A stretch of DNA of 64,000 bases from Candidatus Dormiibacterota bacterium. Lineage in GTDB: Bacteria; Chloroflexota; Dormibacteria; Aeolococcales; Aeolococcaceae. Positions 1 to 8,475 of this stretch are shown here, in pieces (positions within the stretch are counted from its first letter, which is position 1; each line of letters opens with the position of its first letter). The notes below the pieces were generated by a model. It was not told the origin of the DNA. It did not search any database and saw nothing but the letters and a program-made list of their open reading frames with translations. The stretch covers positions 318,064 through 382,063 of the forward strand of contig PMOL01000005.1 of assembly GCA_003162415.1 (NCBI GenBank), written 5' to 3'. Made by a program: the position numbers and the translations under genes.

Positions 1-875
1 TCGCGGAGGAATGCGGCGGACTCGACGGCGGGACCGTCGAGCTCGACGATCAGGGCGGCGCCGCAGTCCGGGTAGCCGGCATGCACGATCTCCTCGCAGG
101 CCTGGATCGCCAGGCGGTCCATCATCTCGATGGCGGCGGGGGTGATACCTGCGGCGATGATCCGCGACACCGCCTCGCCGGCGTCACCCATCGTCGCGAA
201 CGCCGCGAGGACCGTCTCGGTGGATTCGGGGACGCGGACGATGCGGAGCACGACCTCGGTCACGATGCCGAGGGTCCCCTCGCTGCCGATCACCATGCCG
301 AGCAGGTCGTAGCCCGCGGCGTCGCGCACCGCCCCGCCGAGCCGCGCGATCCGTCCGTCGGCGGTGACGAACGTCGCCCCGAGGACATGGTGCGTGGTGA
401 AGCCATATTTCAGGCAGTGGGCGCCGCCGGAGTTCTCGGCGACGTTCCCACCGATCGTGCACACCTGCTGCGACGAGGGATCGGGTGCGTAGAAGTAACC
501 AAGTGGCCGCACGGCTTTGCTGACCTCGAGGTTGGTGACACCGGGCTGCACTGTGACCTGGTGGTTGTCGAGGTCGATGTCGAGGATCGCTCGCATCCGG
601 CTGAGGCCGATCACCACGCCGTCGGCAACCGGGAGGGCTCCACCGGAGAGACCAGTTCCGGCGCCGCGCGCGACAAACGGCACCTGTGCCTCAGCGCATG
701 CGCGGACGATCTCGGCCACCTCCGCGGTGGTGAGCGGCAGGACGACCGCGGCCGGCGAGACGCGCCGCCCGGTGAGGCCGTCGCATGCATAGGTCTGCAG
801 TGCCGGCGTCGCGGTGATCATCCCGTCGTCGCCGACAATGGCGCGCAGCGTTTCGAGAAAGGCGCGATCAAGCAT
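1..875 (-). CDS. glcD: FAD-linked glycolate oxidase GlcD-type, C-terminus cut by window edge
   Basis: FAD-dependent 2-hydroxy-acid oxidase of the GlcD / D-lactate dehydrogenase family, expected to oxidise glycolate (or D-lactate) to the 2-oxo acid. From the ATG at 873-875 the minus strand gives 291 codons without a stop, so the C-terminal third lies outside the window. The FAD-binding PCMH domain is readable and intact: RGAGTGLSGGA for the pyrophosphate, QVTVQPGVTN, and PDPSSQ followed by TIGGN. The ATG overlaps the TGA of the upstream aminotransferase by eight bases, so the two are translationally coupled; a glyoxylate producer next to a glyoxylate aminotransferase makes glycolate the likeliest substrate. 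The GlcE/GlcF partners, if present, would lie to the left. Confidence 0.88.
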   Translation of the reverse strand, partial: MLDRAFLETLRAIVGDDGMITATPALQTYACDGLTGRRVSPAAVVLPLTTAEVAEIVRACAEAQVPFVARGAGTGLSGGALPVADGVVIGLSRMRAILDIDLDNHQVTVQPGVTNLEVSKAVRPLGYFYAPDPSSQQVCTIGGNVAENSGGAHCLKYGFTTHHVLGATFVTADGRIARLGGAVRDAAGYDLLGMVIGSEGTLGIVTEVVLRIVRVPESTETVLAAFATMGDAGEAVSRIIAAGITPAAIEMMDRLAIQACEEIVHAGYPDCGAALIVELDGPAVESAAFLR

Positions 876-1968
876 GGGCGCCCAGCACCGCCGCCGCGGC
901 ATCGATCGTACGTGCTGCCTCGGCTTCGGTGACCGTGCCCATGTGGCCGATGCGCACGCCCCGTCCCGCCCAGGGACCGAGACACCCCGCGATCAGCACG
1001 CCACGTTCCGACATCCCGGCACGCAGCCTGGCGTCGTCCGCGCCGTCCGGGAGCGCCAGCACGCTCAATGTCGGCGCCAGAGACGCGGGCTCGGTGAGTG
1101 GCTCGAACCCGAGCTCGCTCATGCCATCGCGAATCATCGCCGCCACCCGGCGGTGCCGCTCGTATCGCTCCGGCAGCCCCTCGGCGAAGATGGCGTCGAG
1201 CGAAGCCTCCAGGGCACGAAGCAGCGACACCGAGTGCGTCGAGAAGTATTTGCGCGGGTCGTCGACGGAGGCATCCCAGCGGCGCAGGTCGGCGTAGTAC
1301 GCACGGATGTCCCCCAGCGCCTCGCGGCGGCTGCGGGCGCGCTCCGACACCGCGAGCAGCGCCAGACCCGGGGGCACGCTGAGTGCCTTCTGAGCACCGG
1401 TGAGCAGGACGTCGACATCCCAGTCGTCCATCGCCTCCTCGATCCCGCCGGTTGCGCAGACGCCGTCGAGCACGATGACCGCGTCGTTCGCGGCGGCTCG
1501 AACCGTTGCCGCGGTCGCGGCGCAGTCCGCAAGCACACCGCTGCTCGTGTCCACATGCGTGAAGCACACCAGCGCCGGCGGGTCGCCATTCCGAAGCAGG
1601 CCACTCAGCGCGTCCTGGTCGGCACGCCGTCCCCAGTCGACCTGGAGCACGTCCGGCCGCATCCCAAGGGCGCCGGCTATCTCGGTGAAGCGGTCACCAA
1701 AGTAGCCGTGGCTCACCACCACGACACGATCGCCGGGGGCCGCGTGGTTGACGAGCGCTGCCTCCATCGCGAGGGTTCCCGCTCCGGCGAAGCAGTGGAC
1801 GCGCGCGCCGGCGGATCCGACCAGGCGGCGGATTCCCTCCTGGATGCGGATCATGGTTGCGGCGTTCTCGGGTCCGGTATGGCTCCGCACCGGCTCGGCG
1901 AGAGTCGCGAGCACGCCGGGGGCCACCGGCGTGGGTCCGGGGATCATGAGCAGCGGCGTCGTTGTCAT
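868..1968 (-). CDS. Class V aminotransferase, alanine/serine-glyoxylate type
   Basis: PLP enzyme of the AGXT / PucG group of class V aminotransferases, which transfers an amino group from alanine, serine or ureidoglycine to glyoxylate to give glycine. The start has the family opening MIPGPTPV; the PLP Schiff-base lysine is Lys194 in GAQKALSVPPG; the aspartate before it sits in VLDGVCATGG. About 366 residues, normal for the family. ATG 1968 was chosen over ATG 1980 because an AGGCGG stretch lies just before it; both are possible. It is the first gene of a two-gene operon with the glycolate-oxidase-like gene. The amino donor cannot be told from sequence alone. Confidence 0.87.
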   Translation of the reverse strand: MTTTPLLMIPGPTPVAPGVLATLAEPVRSHTGPENAATMIRIQEGIRRLVGSAGARVHCFAGAGTLAMEAALVNHAAPGDRVVVVSHGYFGDRFTEIAGALGMRPDVLQVDWGRRADQDALSGLLRNGDPPALVCFTHVDTSSGVLADCAATAATVRAAANDAVIVLDGVCATGGIEEAMDDWDVDVLLTGAQKALSVPPGLALLAVSERARSRREALGDIRAYYADLRRWDASVDDPRKYFSTHSVSLLRALEASLDAIFAEGLPERYERHRRVAAMIRDGMSELGFEPLTEPASLAPTLSVLALPDGADDARLRAGMSERGVLIAGCLGPWAGRGVRIGHMGTVTEAEAARTIDAAAAVLGAHA

Positions 1969-2087
1969 GAGCCGCCTCATGCTGCCACAAGGCGGGCGCC
2001 GCGGTCCGAGCTCGCCGTCGTGCGACTTCGACGCCGTTGCCCCCAGGTGGGCTACGTGGAGGCTGCCGTCAGGGTGTTCGCGGGGTG

Positions 2088-2276
2088 CTAGATGGAATCG
2101 CGACGGAACGCGGCAATGACGACGGGGGCGTCCTCGCGTACCGACACATCGGTGCCATCACCGAAGAAGACACGCGTCGAGCCGACAGAGTCCTGGCGGA
2201 CCTGGGTCACAGCGTCGACGTTGATGTATGTCGATGCTTCGTCGGCGCTCAAGTGGAGCACGACCCATTTCGCCAC
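2088..2276 (-). CDS. Small FlbD-like / hypothetical protein
   Basis: A roughly 62-residue acidic protein beginning AKWVVLHLS and containing YINVDAVTQV and VFFGDGTDVSV. The layout (hydrophobic strand, YIN, then a short strand with a GDGT-type turn) resembles the tiny FlbD family, but no flagellar gene is near and no function should be inferred. The start is uncertain: GTG 2276 fits the first conserved residues, while ATG 2300 or ATG 2327 would add 8 or 17 residues. It stands alone, upstream of and in the same direction as the aminotransferase pair, about 120 bases away. Confidence 0.5.
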   Translation of the reverse strand: MAKWVVLHLSADEASTYINVDAVTQVRQDSVGSTRVFFGDGTDVSVREDAPVVIAAFRRDSI

Positions 2277-2552
2277 ACTCCGCAGTCTAGCAACGCACAT
2301 CCGCACACCCAGACACGCGGATGACACGAAATCGACGTCCTCCGACAGGTCAAGAGGGACGGGCGGGTCACGGTTGTCACAGTGTTGAACGCACGTCGAT
2401 TCTCACCCCCGGTAAGTACGCTGACGAACAGACGGAACTCCGGAGCGACCCCAGATTGGGCTCTGATGAAGACGGTTTGACCGATGACAGGAGACTCTGA
2501 CCGTGACCATCCGTAGCGCACGGTTGCAGACTCGACGGATCTAGGCCTCACC

Positions 2553-5309
2553 TTGTCATCTCGCCGGGTCTTCATGACGGTGACGGCGACCGTCGCTGGG
2601 CTGATCGTCGTCTTCGTCAGCGCGTCGCTGCTCGGCGTCGGCGGCAACGCTTTCGAGGACGGCGTTCACAACGTTGCCGAGGTCGTCGCCGGGTTGTTCG
2701 CGGGTGGCGTCGCGCTGCTGACCGCCATGCAATCGCGCGGCAGGCGACGAGTGTCGTGGTTGTGCTGGGGTGCGTTTGGGCTGCTGCAAGCCGTGTGCGA
2801 CTGGAACGCGCTTGCCGCGCACCACGCAGCGATACCCTCGGTATCGAACCTCGCGTTCATCGCGCAACTCCCGATCGGTCTGTCCGCGGCACTGCTCTTC
2901 ATGCGCGTGATGTCGTCAAGGCTCGCGGTGACAGTCGCATTCTGCGACGGCCTGCTGATGGGTGGTGCCCTGCTCATCGCTGTCCTCGCCACCGGGTACG
3001 TCAGCGTTTTCGGCAGCTCCAACTCGATCCTCGTCAACATCGTGAGTCTCGCCCAGCCGGTGGGCGATGTCGTGGTGCTCACGCTAGTCGCCACCGTTGT
3101 GGCTCGCGTGGGAATCAAGGCTCGACCCGTCGGTATCCTCATCTGCGCCGCGATCCTGGGCATTGGTATCGCAGATCTCCAGCTGACTCGCGAGGTCAGC
3201 CTCGGCATCACCGTCCCCGGCTCCGTGTTCGCCAACGGCTGGGTCGCCGGTCTGCTCTGCCTTGGCGTCGCAGCGCTCTACGCGCTGTGCTTTCGCCGCC
3301 AGCCCGAACCGATGGTTGTCAAGGCGACAACCACGAGGACCGGGCTCTGGGTACCGATACTGCCGGTGGCGGTGACCTGCGTCCTTGCCGTGGCACTGCG
3401 CTCGAACCAGGGCCCTCTGACGGCCCTGTTGCTGTGGGTGATGCTCGCGCTCGTCGGTCTGACGCTGACCCGCATGTACATCGCGCTGTTCATGAACCGC
3501 GGGCTCGGCGCGGCGCTCATTCACCAGGCAGCGCACGACGCTCTCACCGGGCTACCCAACCGTACGCTGCTCGGGCGGTGCATCGAGCGCGAGCTTGCCA
3601 CCCTCGATGCCGATGCGCGGGCGGTGACGCTGATGATGCTGGACCTCGACAGCTTCAAGGAGGTCAATGATACCTTCGGCCACAGCACCGGTGACCTGGT
3701 GCTGGTCCAGGTCGCCCAGCGAATTGCCGGCAGCGTTCGAGACAATGATGCCGTCGCCCGCCTCGGTGGCGATGAGTTCGCGGTGCTGCTCTCGCACGCT
3801 CCGGGTGATCGTGTCGCCGTGCTGGCTCGACGAGTGCTGGCCGCTCTGGAACTCCCACTGACCGTGCGCGGCACCACAGTCGTGGTCGGAGCGAGCATCG
3901 GTATCGCAACCGCTGGGCACGGCGACTCCGCCGATGAGCTGTTGCGCAACGCAGACCTGGCCATGTACACCGCCAAAGCCGCCGGCGGCAGCGGTTTTGC
4001 CCTCTACGAGCCGTACATGCATAGGGCGGTCGCCGAACGGGTGCGGGTCGAGAACGGTCTGCGGACAGCGTGGCTCACCGGCGATCTCCTTGTGCACTAC
4101 CAGCCGATCGTCGACCTCACCGACGGCAGGATGGTCTCGATAGAGGCACTCGCGCGCTGGAAACATCCCGACGGCGATGTGATCCCGCCCGACGTGTTCA
4201 TCCCGATCGCGGAGAGCACCGGGCTGATCATCCCGATCGGCGCGCGCATCCTCAACCAGGCCTGCCAGCAGCTGGCCATCTGGCAAAGGGAATATGGGGC
4301 AGCGGCGGACGTCACGATGAGTGTCAACGTGTCGCCGCGTCAGCTCTATTCGGACGACCTTGTCGAAATCGTCGAGGAGGCGCTGCGGAGCGCCGGCATC
4401 GAACCGAGGTATCTCATCCTCGAGGTTACCGAGACTGCGGTCATGGACGACATGGACAGCGCGATCCGCATCCTCGGCCGGCTCAAGGCACTCGGAGTCG
4501 GGATGGCCATCGACGACTTCGGTGTCGGCGCCTCGTCGCTGGCCAGGCTGCGCCGTCTCCCCGTCGCCATCGTGAAGATCGACAAGTCACTGGTCGACCA
4601 CGTCCCCGATGGACATGTCGCGAGCGGTCTGCTCGACGCCGTGGTCGGCATGGTTCGAGCCCTGCAACTGAGGACCATCATCGAAGGCGTGGAGCGCGCA
4701 GACCAGGCGAAGCATCTGCGCGACGCCGGCTACGACCTCGCGCAGGGATTCCATTACGCGAGGCCCATGGACGCCGTGAGCCTCGGACGCGCACTCGCCG
4801 CGGCTCGCGCGGAGGATGGGGGTCGCGTCGTGTTCCCGTTGATTGCGACCAGCCTCGCGGTCGCGCAACGGGAGTCGACCGGGCGCGTGCTGGTGGTCGA
4901 CGACGATGCGGCTGTGGGCGTCACGGCGTGCCGGATCCTCGAGCGGCATGGCCTGCGGACCGTGCTCGTACCGAGCATTCGAGAAGCCATGGCGGAGCTC
5001 GCGCATCGCACCGAGGTGATGGTGGTGGACATCGGCATGCCCGACGGCGATGGCTGGGACCTGATCAGCGATGTGCGCGTGAGCACCATGCACGCGCGCA
5101 TCCCCGTGGTGGTGATGACCGGGTTGCTGGACAGCGCCGAGGTGCTCAACCGCGCGTACGACCTCGAGTGCGAGTACCTGGGCAAACCCTTCGCGCCAGA
5201 GGCGTTGATCGCGAAGATCGAATCGGCCCGGCGGATTGTGGGACGCCCCTCCGACGGGCGATCGCAGGATTCCGAGCGGGGGACGCCCGTGAGTGCGGTT
5301 GCGAGTTGA
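2553..5309 (+). CDS. Membrane GGDEF-EAL cyclic-di-GMP protein with C-terminal receiver
   Basis: Predicted to make and/or degrade cyclic di-GMP at the inner membrane. About 320 N-terminal residues form multiple membrane helices without a recognisable MASE type. The GGDEF domain has an intact GGDEF near residue 404 and an upstream inhibitory RDND five residues before the motif. The EAL domain (EAL near 529) keeps NVSPRQL, EVTET, IDDFG and the catalytic lysine, so phosphodiesterase activity is likely. From about residue 776 a response-regulator receiver follows with DDD, phospho-acceptor Asp in VVDIGMPDGDG, Thr in MTG and Lys in GKPF. A receiver at the C-terminal end is the less common order. 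The start is TTG 2553; ATG 2574 is an alternative, and no clear ribosome-binding site precedes either. Confidence 0.93.
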   Translation: MSSRRVFMTVTATVAGLIVVFVSASLLGVGGNAFEDGVHNVAEVVAGLFAGGVALLTAMQSRGRRRVSWLCWGAFGLLQAVCDWNALAAHHAAIPSVSNLAFIAQLPIGLSAALLFMRVMSSRLAVTVAFCDGLLMGGALLIAVLATGYVSVFGSSNSILVNIVSLAQPVGDVVVLTLVATVVARVGIKARPVGILICAAILGIGIADLQLTREVSLGITVPGSVFANGWVAGLLCLGVAALYALCFRRQPEPMVVKATTTRTGLWVPILPVAVTCVLAVALRSNQGPLTALLLWVMLALVGLTLTRMYIALFMNRGLGAALIHQAAHDALTGLPNRTLLGRCIERELATLDADARAVTLMMLDLDSFKEVNDTFGHSTGDLVLVQVAQRIAGSVRDNDAVARLGGDEFAVLLSHAPGDRVAVLARRVLAALELPLTVRGTTVVVGASIGIATAGHGDSADELLRNADLAMYTAKAAGGSGFALYEPYMHRAVAERVRVENGLRTAWLTGDLLVHYQPIVDLTDGRMVSIEALARWKHPDGDVIPPDVFIPIAESTGLIIPIGARILNQACQQLAIWQREYGAAADVTMSVNVSPRQLYSDDLVEIVEEALRSAGIEPRYLILEVTETAVMDDMDSAIRILGRLKALGVGMAIDDFGVGASSLARLRRLPVAIVKIDKSLVDHVPDGHVASGLLDAVVGMVRALQLRTIIEGVERADQAKHLRDAGYDLAQGFHYARPMDAVSLGRALAAARAEDGGRVVFPLIATSLAVAQRESTGRVLVVDDDAAVGVTACRILERHGLRTVLVPSIREAMAELAHRTEVMVVDIGMPDGDGWDLISDVRVSTMHARIPVVVMTGLLDSAEVLNRAYDLECEYLGKPFAPEALIAKIESARRIVGRPSDGRSQDSERGTPVSAVAS

Positions 5310-5316
5310 GAGCTCA

Positions 5317-5356
5317 TCGGATGTGCAGGCTGTCACACGGCTGACCTGACATCCGA
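5317..5356. terminator. Hairpin after the GGDEF-EAL gene
   Basis: TCGGATGT at 5317-5324 pairs perfectly with ACATCCGA at 5349-5356, and after a one-base bulge CAGG pairs with CCTG, giving a 12-bp stem. It begins eight bases after the stop of the GGDEF-EAL gene and ends 24 bases before the next start. There is no T-run, so it may be a weak terminator or an RNA 3'-end stabiliser. Confidence 0.5.
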
Positions 5357-5380
5357 GGGCGACGTGCCAAGATTGCCGTC

Positions 5381-6406
5381 GTGTCTCGCCCGCTTCGGTT
5401 CGGCTACAAGGTTTCGGCTGAGCAGTTCAGCCCGTCCGACCTCCTCGACTTCACCGTTGCGGCGGAGCAGTTCGGCTTTGACACCGCCGCGATCAGCGAT
5501 CACTTTCAACCCTGGCGGCACACCGGCGGGCACGCGCCGTTCTCGCTGGCGTGGCTGGGCGCGGCAGGCCAGGCGACCAGCCGCATCGCTCTCGGCACCA
5601 GTGTGCTCACGCCGACATTCCGCTACCATCCGGCGATCGTCGCCCAGGCGATGGGCACGCTCGGCTCGCTGTTTCCCGGTCGCATCTGGCTCGGCGTCGG
5701 AACCGGAGAGTCGATGAACGAGGCGCCGCTCGACATCGAGTGGCCTGACACCAAGGAACGGTTCGCCCGGCTCAAGGAGGCCGTCACGGTCATCCAGACG
5801 CTGCTGAGGGATGACAGGGTCACGTACGACGGCACGTATTACCGGACGCGCAACGCCACCATCTACGACCGCCCGTCGACGCCGGTCCCCATCTACATCG
5901 CGGCCGCCGGCGCTTCAGCCGCACGGCTTGCCGGTCGCGTCGCCGATGGGCTCATCTGCACCAGCGGCAAGGGTATGGAACTGTACTCGGAGACGCTTCT
6001 TCCAGCGGTCACGGAGGGCGCGCGCGCGGCGGGACGGGACCGGACGGAGCTCGAGCTGACGATCGAGATGAAGGTCTCGTTCGACAGCGATCTCGAACGG
6101 GCGCGCGATGACACACGCCATTGGGCGGCACTCGCACTGTCTCCCGACGAAAAGACCGGCGTGGAGGATGCGTTGGAGATGGAGCGTCTGGCCGATGCCC
6201 TCCCCATTGAAAGGGCTGCAAGCCGCTGGATCGTGTCCTCGGATCCCGACGAGCACGTCGAGCGAATCCGACCCTATATCGACCTCGGATTCACCCATCT
6301 CATCTTCCATGCCCCCGGCCCGGATCAGCGCCGGTTCCTCGAGCAGTACGCGCGCGAGGTGCTGCCGAGACTCCGCGCCCTTGTGCCTCAGACCACCGAG
6401 GTCTGA
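5381..6406 (+). CDS. fgd: F420-dependent glucose-6-phosphate dehydrogenase (FGD-type)
   Basis: Luciferase-like TIM-barrel enzyme that oxidises glucose-6-phosphate while reducing coenzyme F420, supplying F420H2 to the cell. It follows the mycobacterial FGD sequence over its whole length. The active-site residues known from that enzyme are present with a one-residue shift: Asp40, His41 and Trp45 in SDHFQPW, and Glu110 in GTGES. The three phosphate-binding positions are also there (Lys197 in SGKG, Lys258, Arg282 in SRWIV), which separates it from general F420 monooxygenases. Start is GTG 5381. It faces the F420-biosynthesis operon 3'-to-3'. A related sugar phosphate cannot be excluded as substrate. 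Confidence 0.88.
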   Translation: MSRPLRFGYKVSAEQFSPSDLLDFTVAAEQFGFDTAAISDHFQPWRHTGGHAPFSLAWLGAAGQATSRIALGTSVLTPTFRYHPAIVAQAMGTLGSLFPGRIWLGVGTGESMNEAPLDIEWPDTKERFARLKEAVTVIQTLLRDDRVTYDGTYYRTRNATIYDRPSTPVPIYIAAAGASAARLAGRVADGLICTSGKGMELYSETLLPAVTEGARAAGRDRTELELTIEMKVSFDSDLERARDDTRHWAALALSPDEKTGVEDALEMERLADALPIERAASRWIVSSDPDEHVERIRPYIDLGFTHLIFHAPGPDQRRFLEQYAREVLPRLRALVPQTTEV

Positions 6407-6411
6407 TCGCC

Positions 6412-6822
6412 TCAGCCCTGTGTCGTCGGGCCGCTCCGGTCAACGGTCACGCGCAGGAGCACGCGGTGCTCGCGTGTCATCGCTTCGCGGTAGTCCGCCC
6501 AGTCGGGATGCTCTCCGCTGACGCGGCGGTAGTAGTCCACGAGGGGTTCCATCGCCTCGGGAAGGCTGACGATCTCGACGTTGCCCTCTACCGTGTGCCA
6601 CTCGCCGTAGAAGCGATCGTTGAGAGCGCAGAATGCGGCGCGCGGATTGCGCCGGAGATTGAGGGTTTTCATCGCGCCTTCGCGTGTGCTGATCACGACG
6701 CGGGACTCAGCGTCGACCGCTGCGACGACCGGCGAAAGCTGCGCCTGAGTATCACGGCGGTAGGTCGCCAGTACGCCTCGCGGGTTTGCGCGAATGAACT
6801 CGAGCGCAACCTCATGAGCCAT
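6412..6822 (-). CDS. PPOX-class F420-dependent oxidoreductase
   Basis: Split-barrel protein of the pyridoxamine-phosphate-oxidase superfamily, 136 residues, of the type that uses F420 rather than FMN in actinobacteria and relatives. Visible are the N-terminal GVLATYRRDTQ strand, the VISTREGAMKTLNLRRNPRA cofactor-binding region and a C-terminal HRVLLRVTVD strand. Its ATG overlaps the end of cofD by 11 bases, so it is the last gene of the F420 operon, which supports F420 as cofactor. The substrate is unknown; relatives reduce quinones, biliverdin or enone-type compounds. Confidence 0.82.
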   Translation of the reverse strand: MAHEVALEFIRANPRGVLATYRRDTQAQLSPVVAAVDAESRVVISTREGAMKTLNLRRNPRAAFCALNDRFYGEWHTVEGNVEIVSLPEAMEPLVDYYRRVSGEHPDWADYREAMTREHRVLLRVTVDRSGPTTQG

Positions 6823-7741
6823 GGGTCAACTCTAGGGCGTGGAGCAGTGAGGTCGCCAGACGAACCTCTCCCGCGGCGCCCTCCATGACCGTGTCATCGA
6901 CCAGGGCATGTACTCCCAGGGCTCGGATGGGCTCGAGCATTGCCGCATCCTCACGGTCGATCACAATGGTGGCCGCGATTCCCGCATAGCGACGGGCGAC
7001 CCCGAGCGCTGTCGCCTCCTCGCCCATATCCCGCAGCATGTTCACGGTCGGTCCCTTCAACGACCGCCCTCCGACCACCGGCGAAACCACTGTCACACGC
7101 TCGCGGTCGAGCTCGCCACCGAGCACGGCAAGGATTGGGTCGACGCTCAAGAGCGGGTTCGATGGCCCGATGACCACCGCATCGGCACCTCGCACGGCGG
7201 CGACAGCCTCGGGCGCCGGGCGGGCGGATTCAATCCCGGCGAGGCGCATGCCGCGAACTGCCGGTGTGCATCGCTGCCCCACGAACCACTCCTGCATGCT
7301 CAGCTCGCCGGAATCCGTGGTGATCCGGGTGCGCACCGGGTCGTCGCTCATGGGGATCACGCTCACGCTGATCCCGAACCCCTGAGCCAGGTGGGCGACC
7401 GCCTCGGTCAGGCGCATGCCCCCGCGCAGCAGCGACGCCCGGAGCAGATGCACGCCGAGATCCCGGTCGCCGAGCTGGAACCACGTCTGCTCTCCGAGAA
7501 GCCCCAGCATCGCCTGCGCGTGAAATGTGTCGTCTCGGACGCCGAATCCGGTCACGTCGTTGAACACCCCGGCGAGCCGGTACAGGATCGCATCGACGTC
7601 GGGGCTGACCAGCAGACCCCAGAACTCCTCGTCGTCGCCGGTGTTGGCGACGATCGAGAGGTCGTCGGGCGGCATGATGGCCGCGAGCCCGGTCGCAAGC
7701 CGAGCGCCCCCGGTCCCACCCGACAGCAGCGCCACCTTCAC
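6812..7741 (-). CDS. cofD: 2-phospho-L-lactate (phosphoenolpyruvate) transferase CofD/FbiA
   Basis: Transfers the phospholactyl or phosphoenolpyruvyl group from the CofC product onto the deazaflavin Fo to form (dehydro-)F420-0. About 309 residues from GTG 7741. The N-terminus KVALLSGGTGGARLATGL is the hallmark nucleotide-binding start, followed by IVANTGDD and, further on, GPSNPLLSVDPIL and VVGGRSLKGP, all typical of CofD. Its start shares a GTGA with the stop of cofE, and its end overlaps the PPOX gene. An open frame continues upstream to 8116 but that part is antisense-like sequence inside cofE and is not part of the protein. Confidence 0.93.
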   Translation of the reverse strand: MKVALLSGGTGGARLATGLAAIMPPDDLSIVANTGDDEEFWGLLVSPDVDAILYRLAGVFNDVTGFGVRDDTFHAQAMLGLLGEQTWFQLGDRDLGVHLLRASLLRGGMRLTEAVAHLAQGFGISVSVIPMSDDPVRTRITTDSGELSMQEWFVGQRCTPAVRGMRLAGIESARPAPEAVAAVRGADAVVIGPSNPLLSVDPILAVLGGELDRERVTVVSPVVGGRSLKGPTVNMLRDMGEEATALGVARRYAGIAATIVIDREDAAMLEPIRALGVHALVDDTVMEGAAGEVRLATSLLHALELTHGS

Positions 7742-8475
7742 CGGAAGAGGTCCAGCTCCGAGGGTCGCACCAGCTCCTGACCGGTGCCGGCGGCCACCTC
7801 GGGGAGGTCCAGCCCTCGCGCGATGACCACCGGAACCCGTCTGGTCTTGCCCATCAACAGCTCGGCGGCAGCTGCGAGCTCGTCCGCGATCGCGACGACC
7901 GTTGCCTGCAGGGGCATCCCGAAGTCGTCGGGGCGTCCCCGGTAGTCGAGCACGGCCGGAATGCCCGCGACACCGAGAGCCACGTTGACGAGACCCATTC
8001 GCCATGCGCGCCCGAAGGTGTCGCTTACCACCACCCCGACCTGCGCGCCCGTCAGGGATTCGATCCGCTCCCGAAGCGCGCGGGCGCTGGCGTCGCAGTC
8101 GATCGGGAGCAGGCATACGTCATCGGCGCCGTCCACATTGGACCGGTCGACCCCTGCGTTGGCGCAGACGAAGCCCTGATGGGTCTCGACGATCAGGACC
8201 CGGTCGTCGCGCACGATCCGAGTGGTCTCGTCGAGGACCACCTGGACCATGCGCGGATCCGCATCGAGCTTCTCCGCCAGTGTGGTCGCCTGCGCTGAGG
8301 GCATCACCTCCGAGAGGGTGCGAATCCGCCCCTCCGCCTTGGAGACCACCTTCTGAGCGACCACCACGACGTCGCCACGCTGAAGGGATCCCGAGCGCTC
8401 GACGATGAGCGCTGCCAGGTCGTCGCCCGGGTGGATCTCAGGGAGGCCCTCGACGCCGCGAAGCTCGAGGTTCAC
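7738..8475 (-). CDS. cofE: Coenzyme F420:L-glutamate ligase CofE (single-domain)
   Basis: GTP-dependent ligase that adds the glutamate tail to F420-0. 245 residues, the size of the archaeal enzyme and of the N-terminal half of mycobacterial FbiB; the FMN-binding nitroreductase half found in FbiB is absent. Signature stretches are VVVVAQKVVSKAEGR, the VRDDRVLIVETHQGFVCANAG metal/GTP region and DTFGRAWRMGLVNVALG. Start GTG 8475 overlaps the cofC stop as GTGA, and its own TGA overlaps the cofD start in the same way. The lack of the reductase domain bears on which three-carbon donor the pathway uses. Confidence 0.93.
   Translation of the reverse strand: MNLELRGVEGLPEIHPGDDLAALIVERSGSLQRGDVVVVAQKVVSKAEGRIRTLSEVMPSAQATTLAEKLDADPRMVQVVLDETTRIVRDDRVLIVETHQGFVCANAGVDRSNVDGADDVCLLPIDCDASARALRERIESLTGAQVGVVVSDTFGRAWRMGLVNVALGVAGIPAVLDYRGRPDDFGMPLQATVVAIADELAAAAELLMGKTRRVPVVIARGLDLPEVAAGTGQELVRPSELDLFR

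Noticed and set aside
7742..8116. N-terminal extension of CofD to 8116
   Set aside because: It lies wholly inside cofE in another frame, has random-looking Arg/Gly-rich sequence, and the conserved CofD start is at GTG 7741 with a GTGA overlap.
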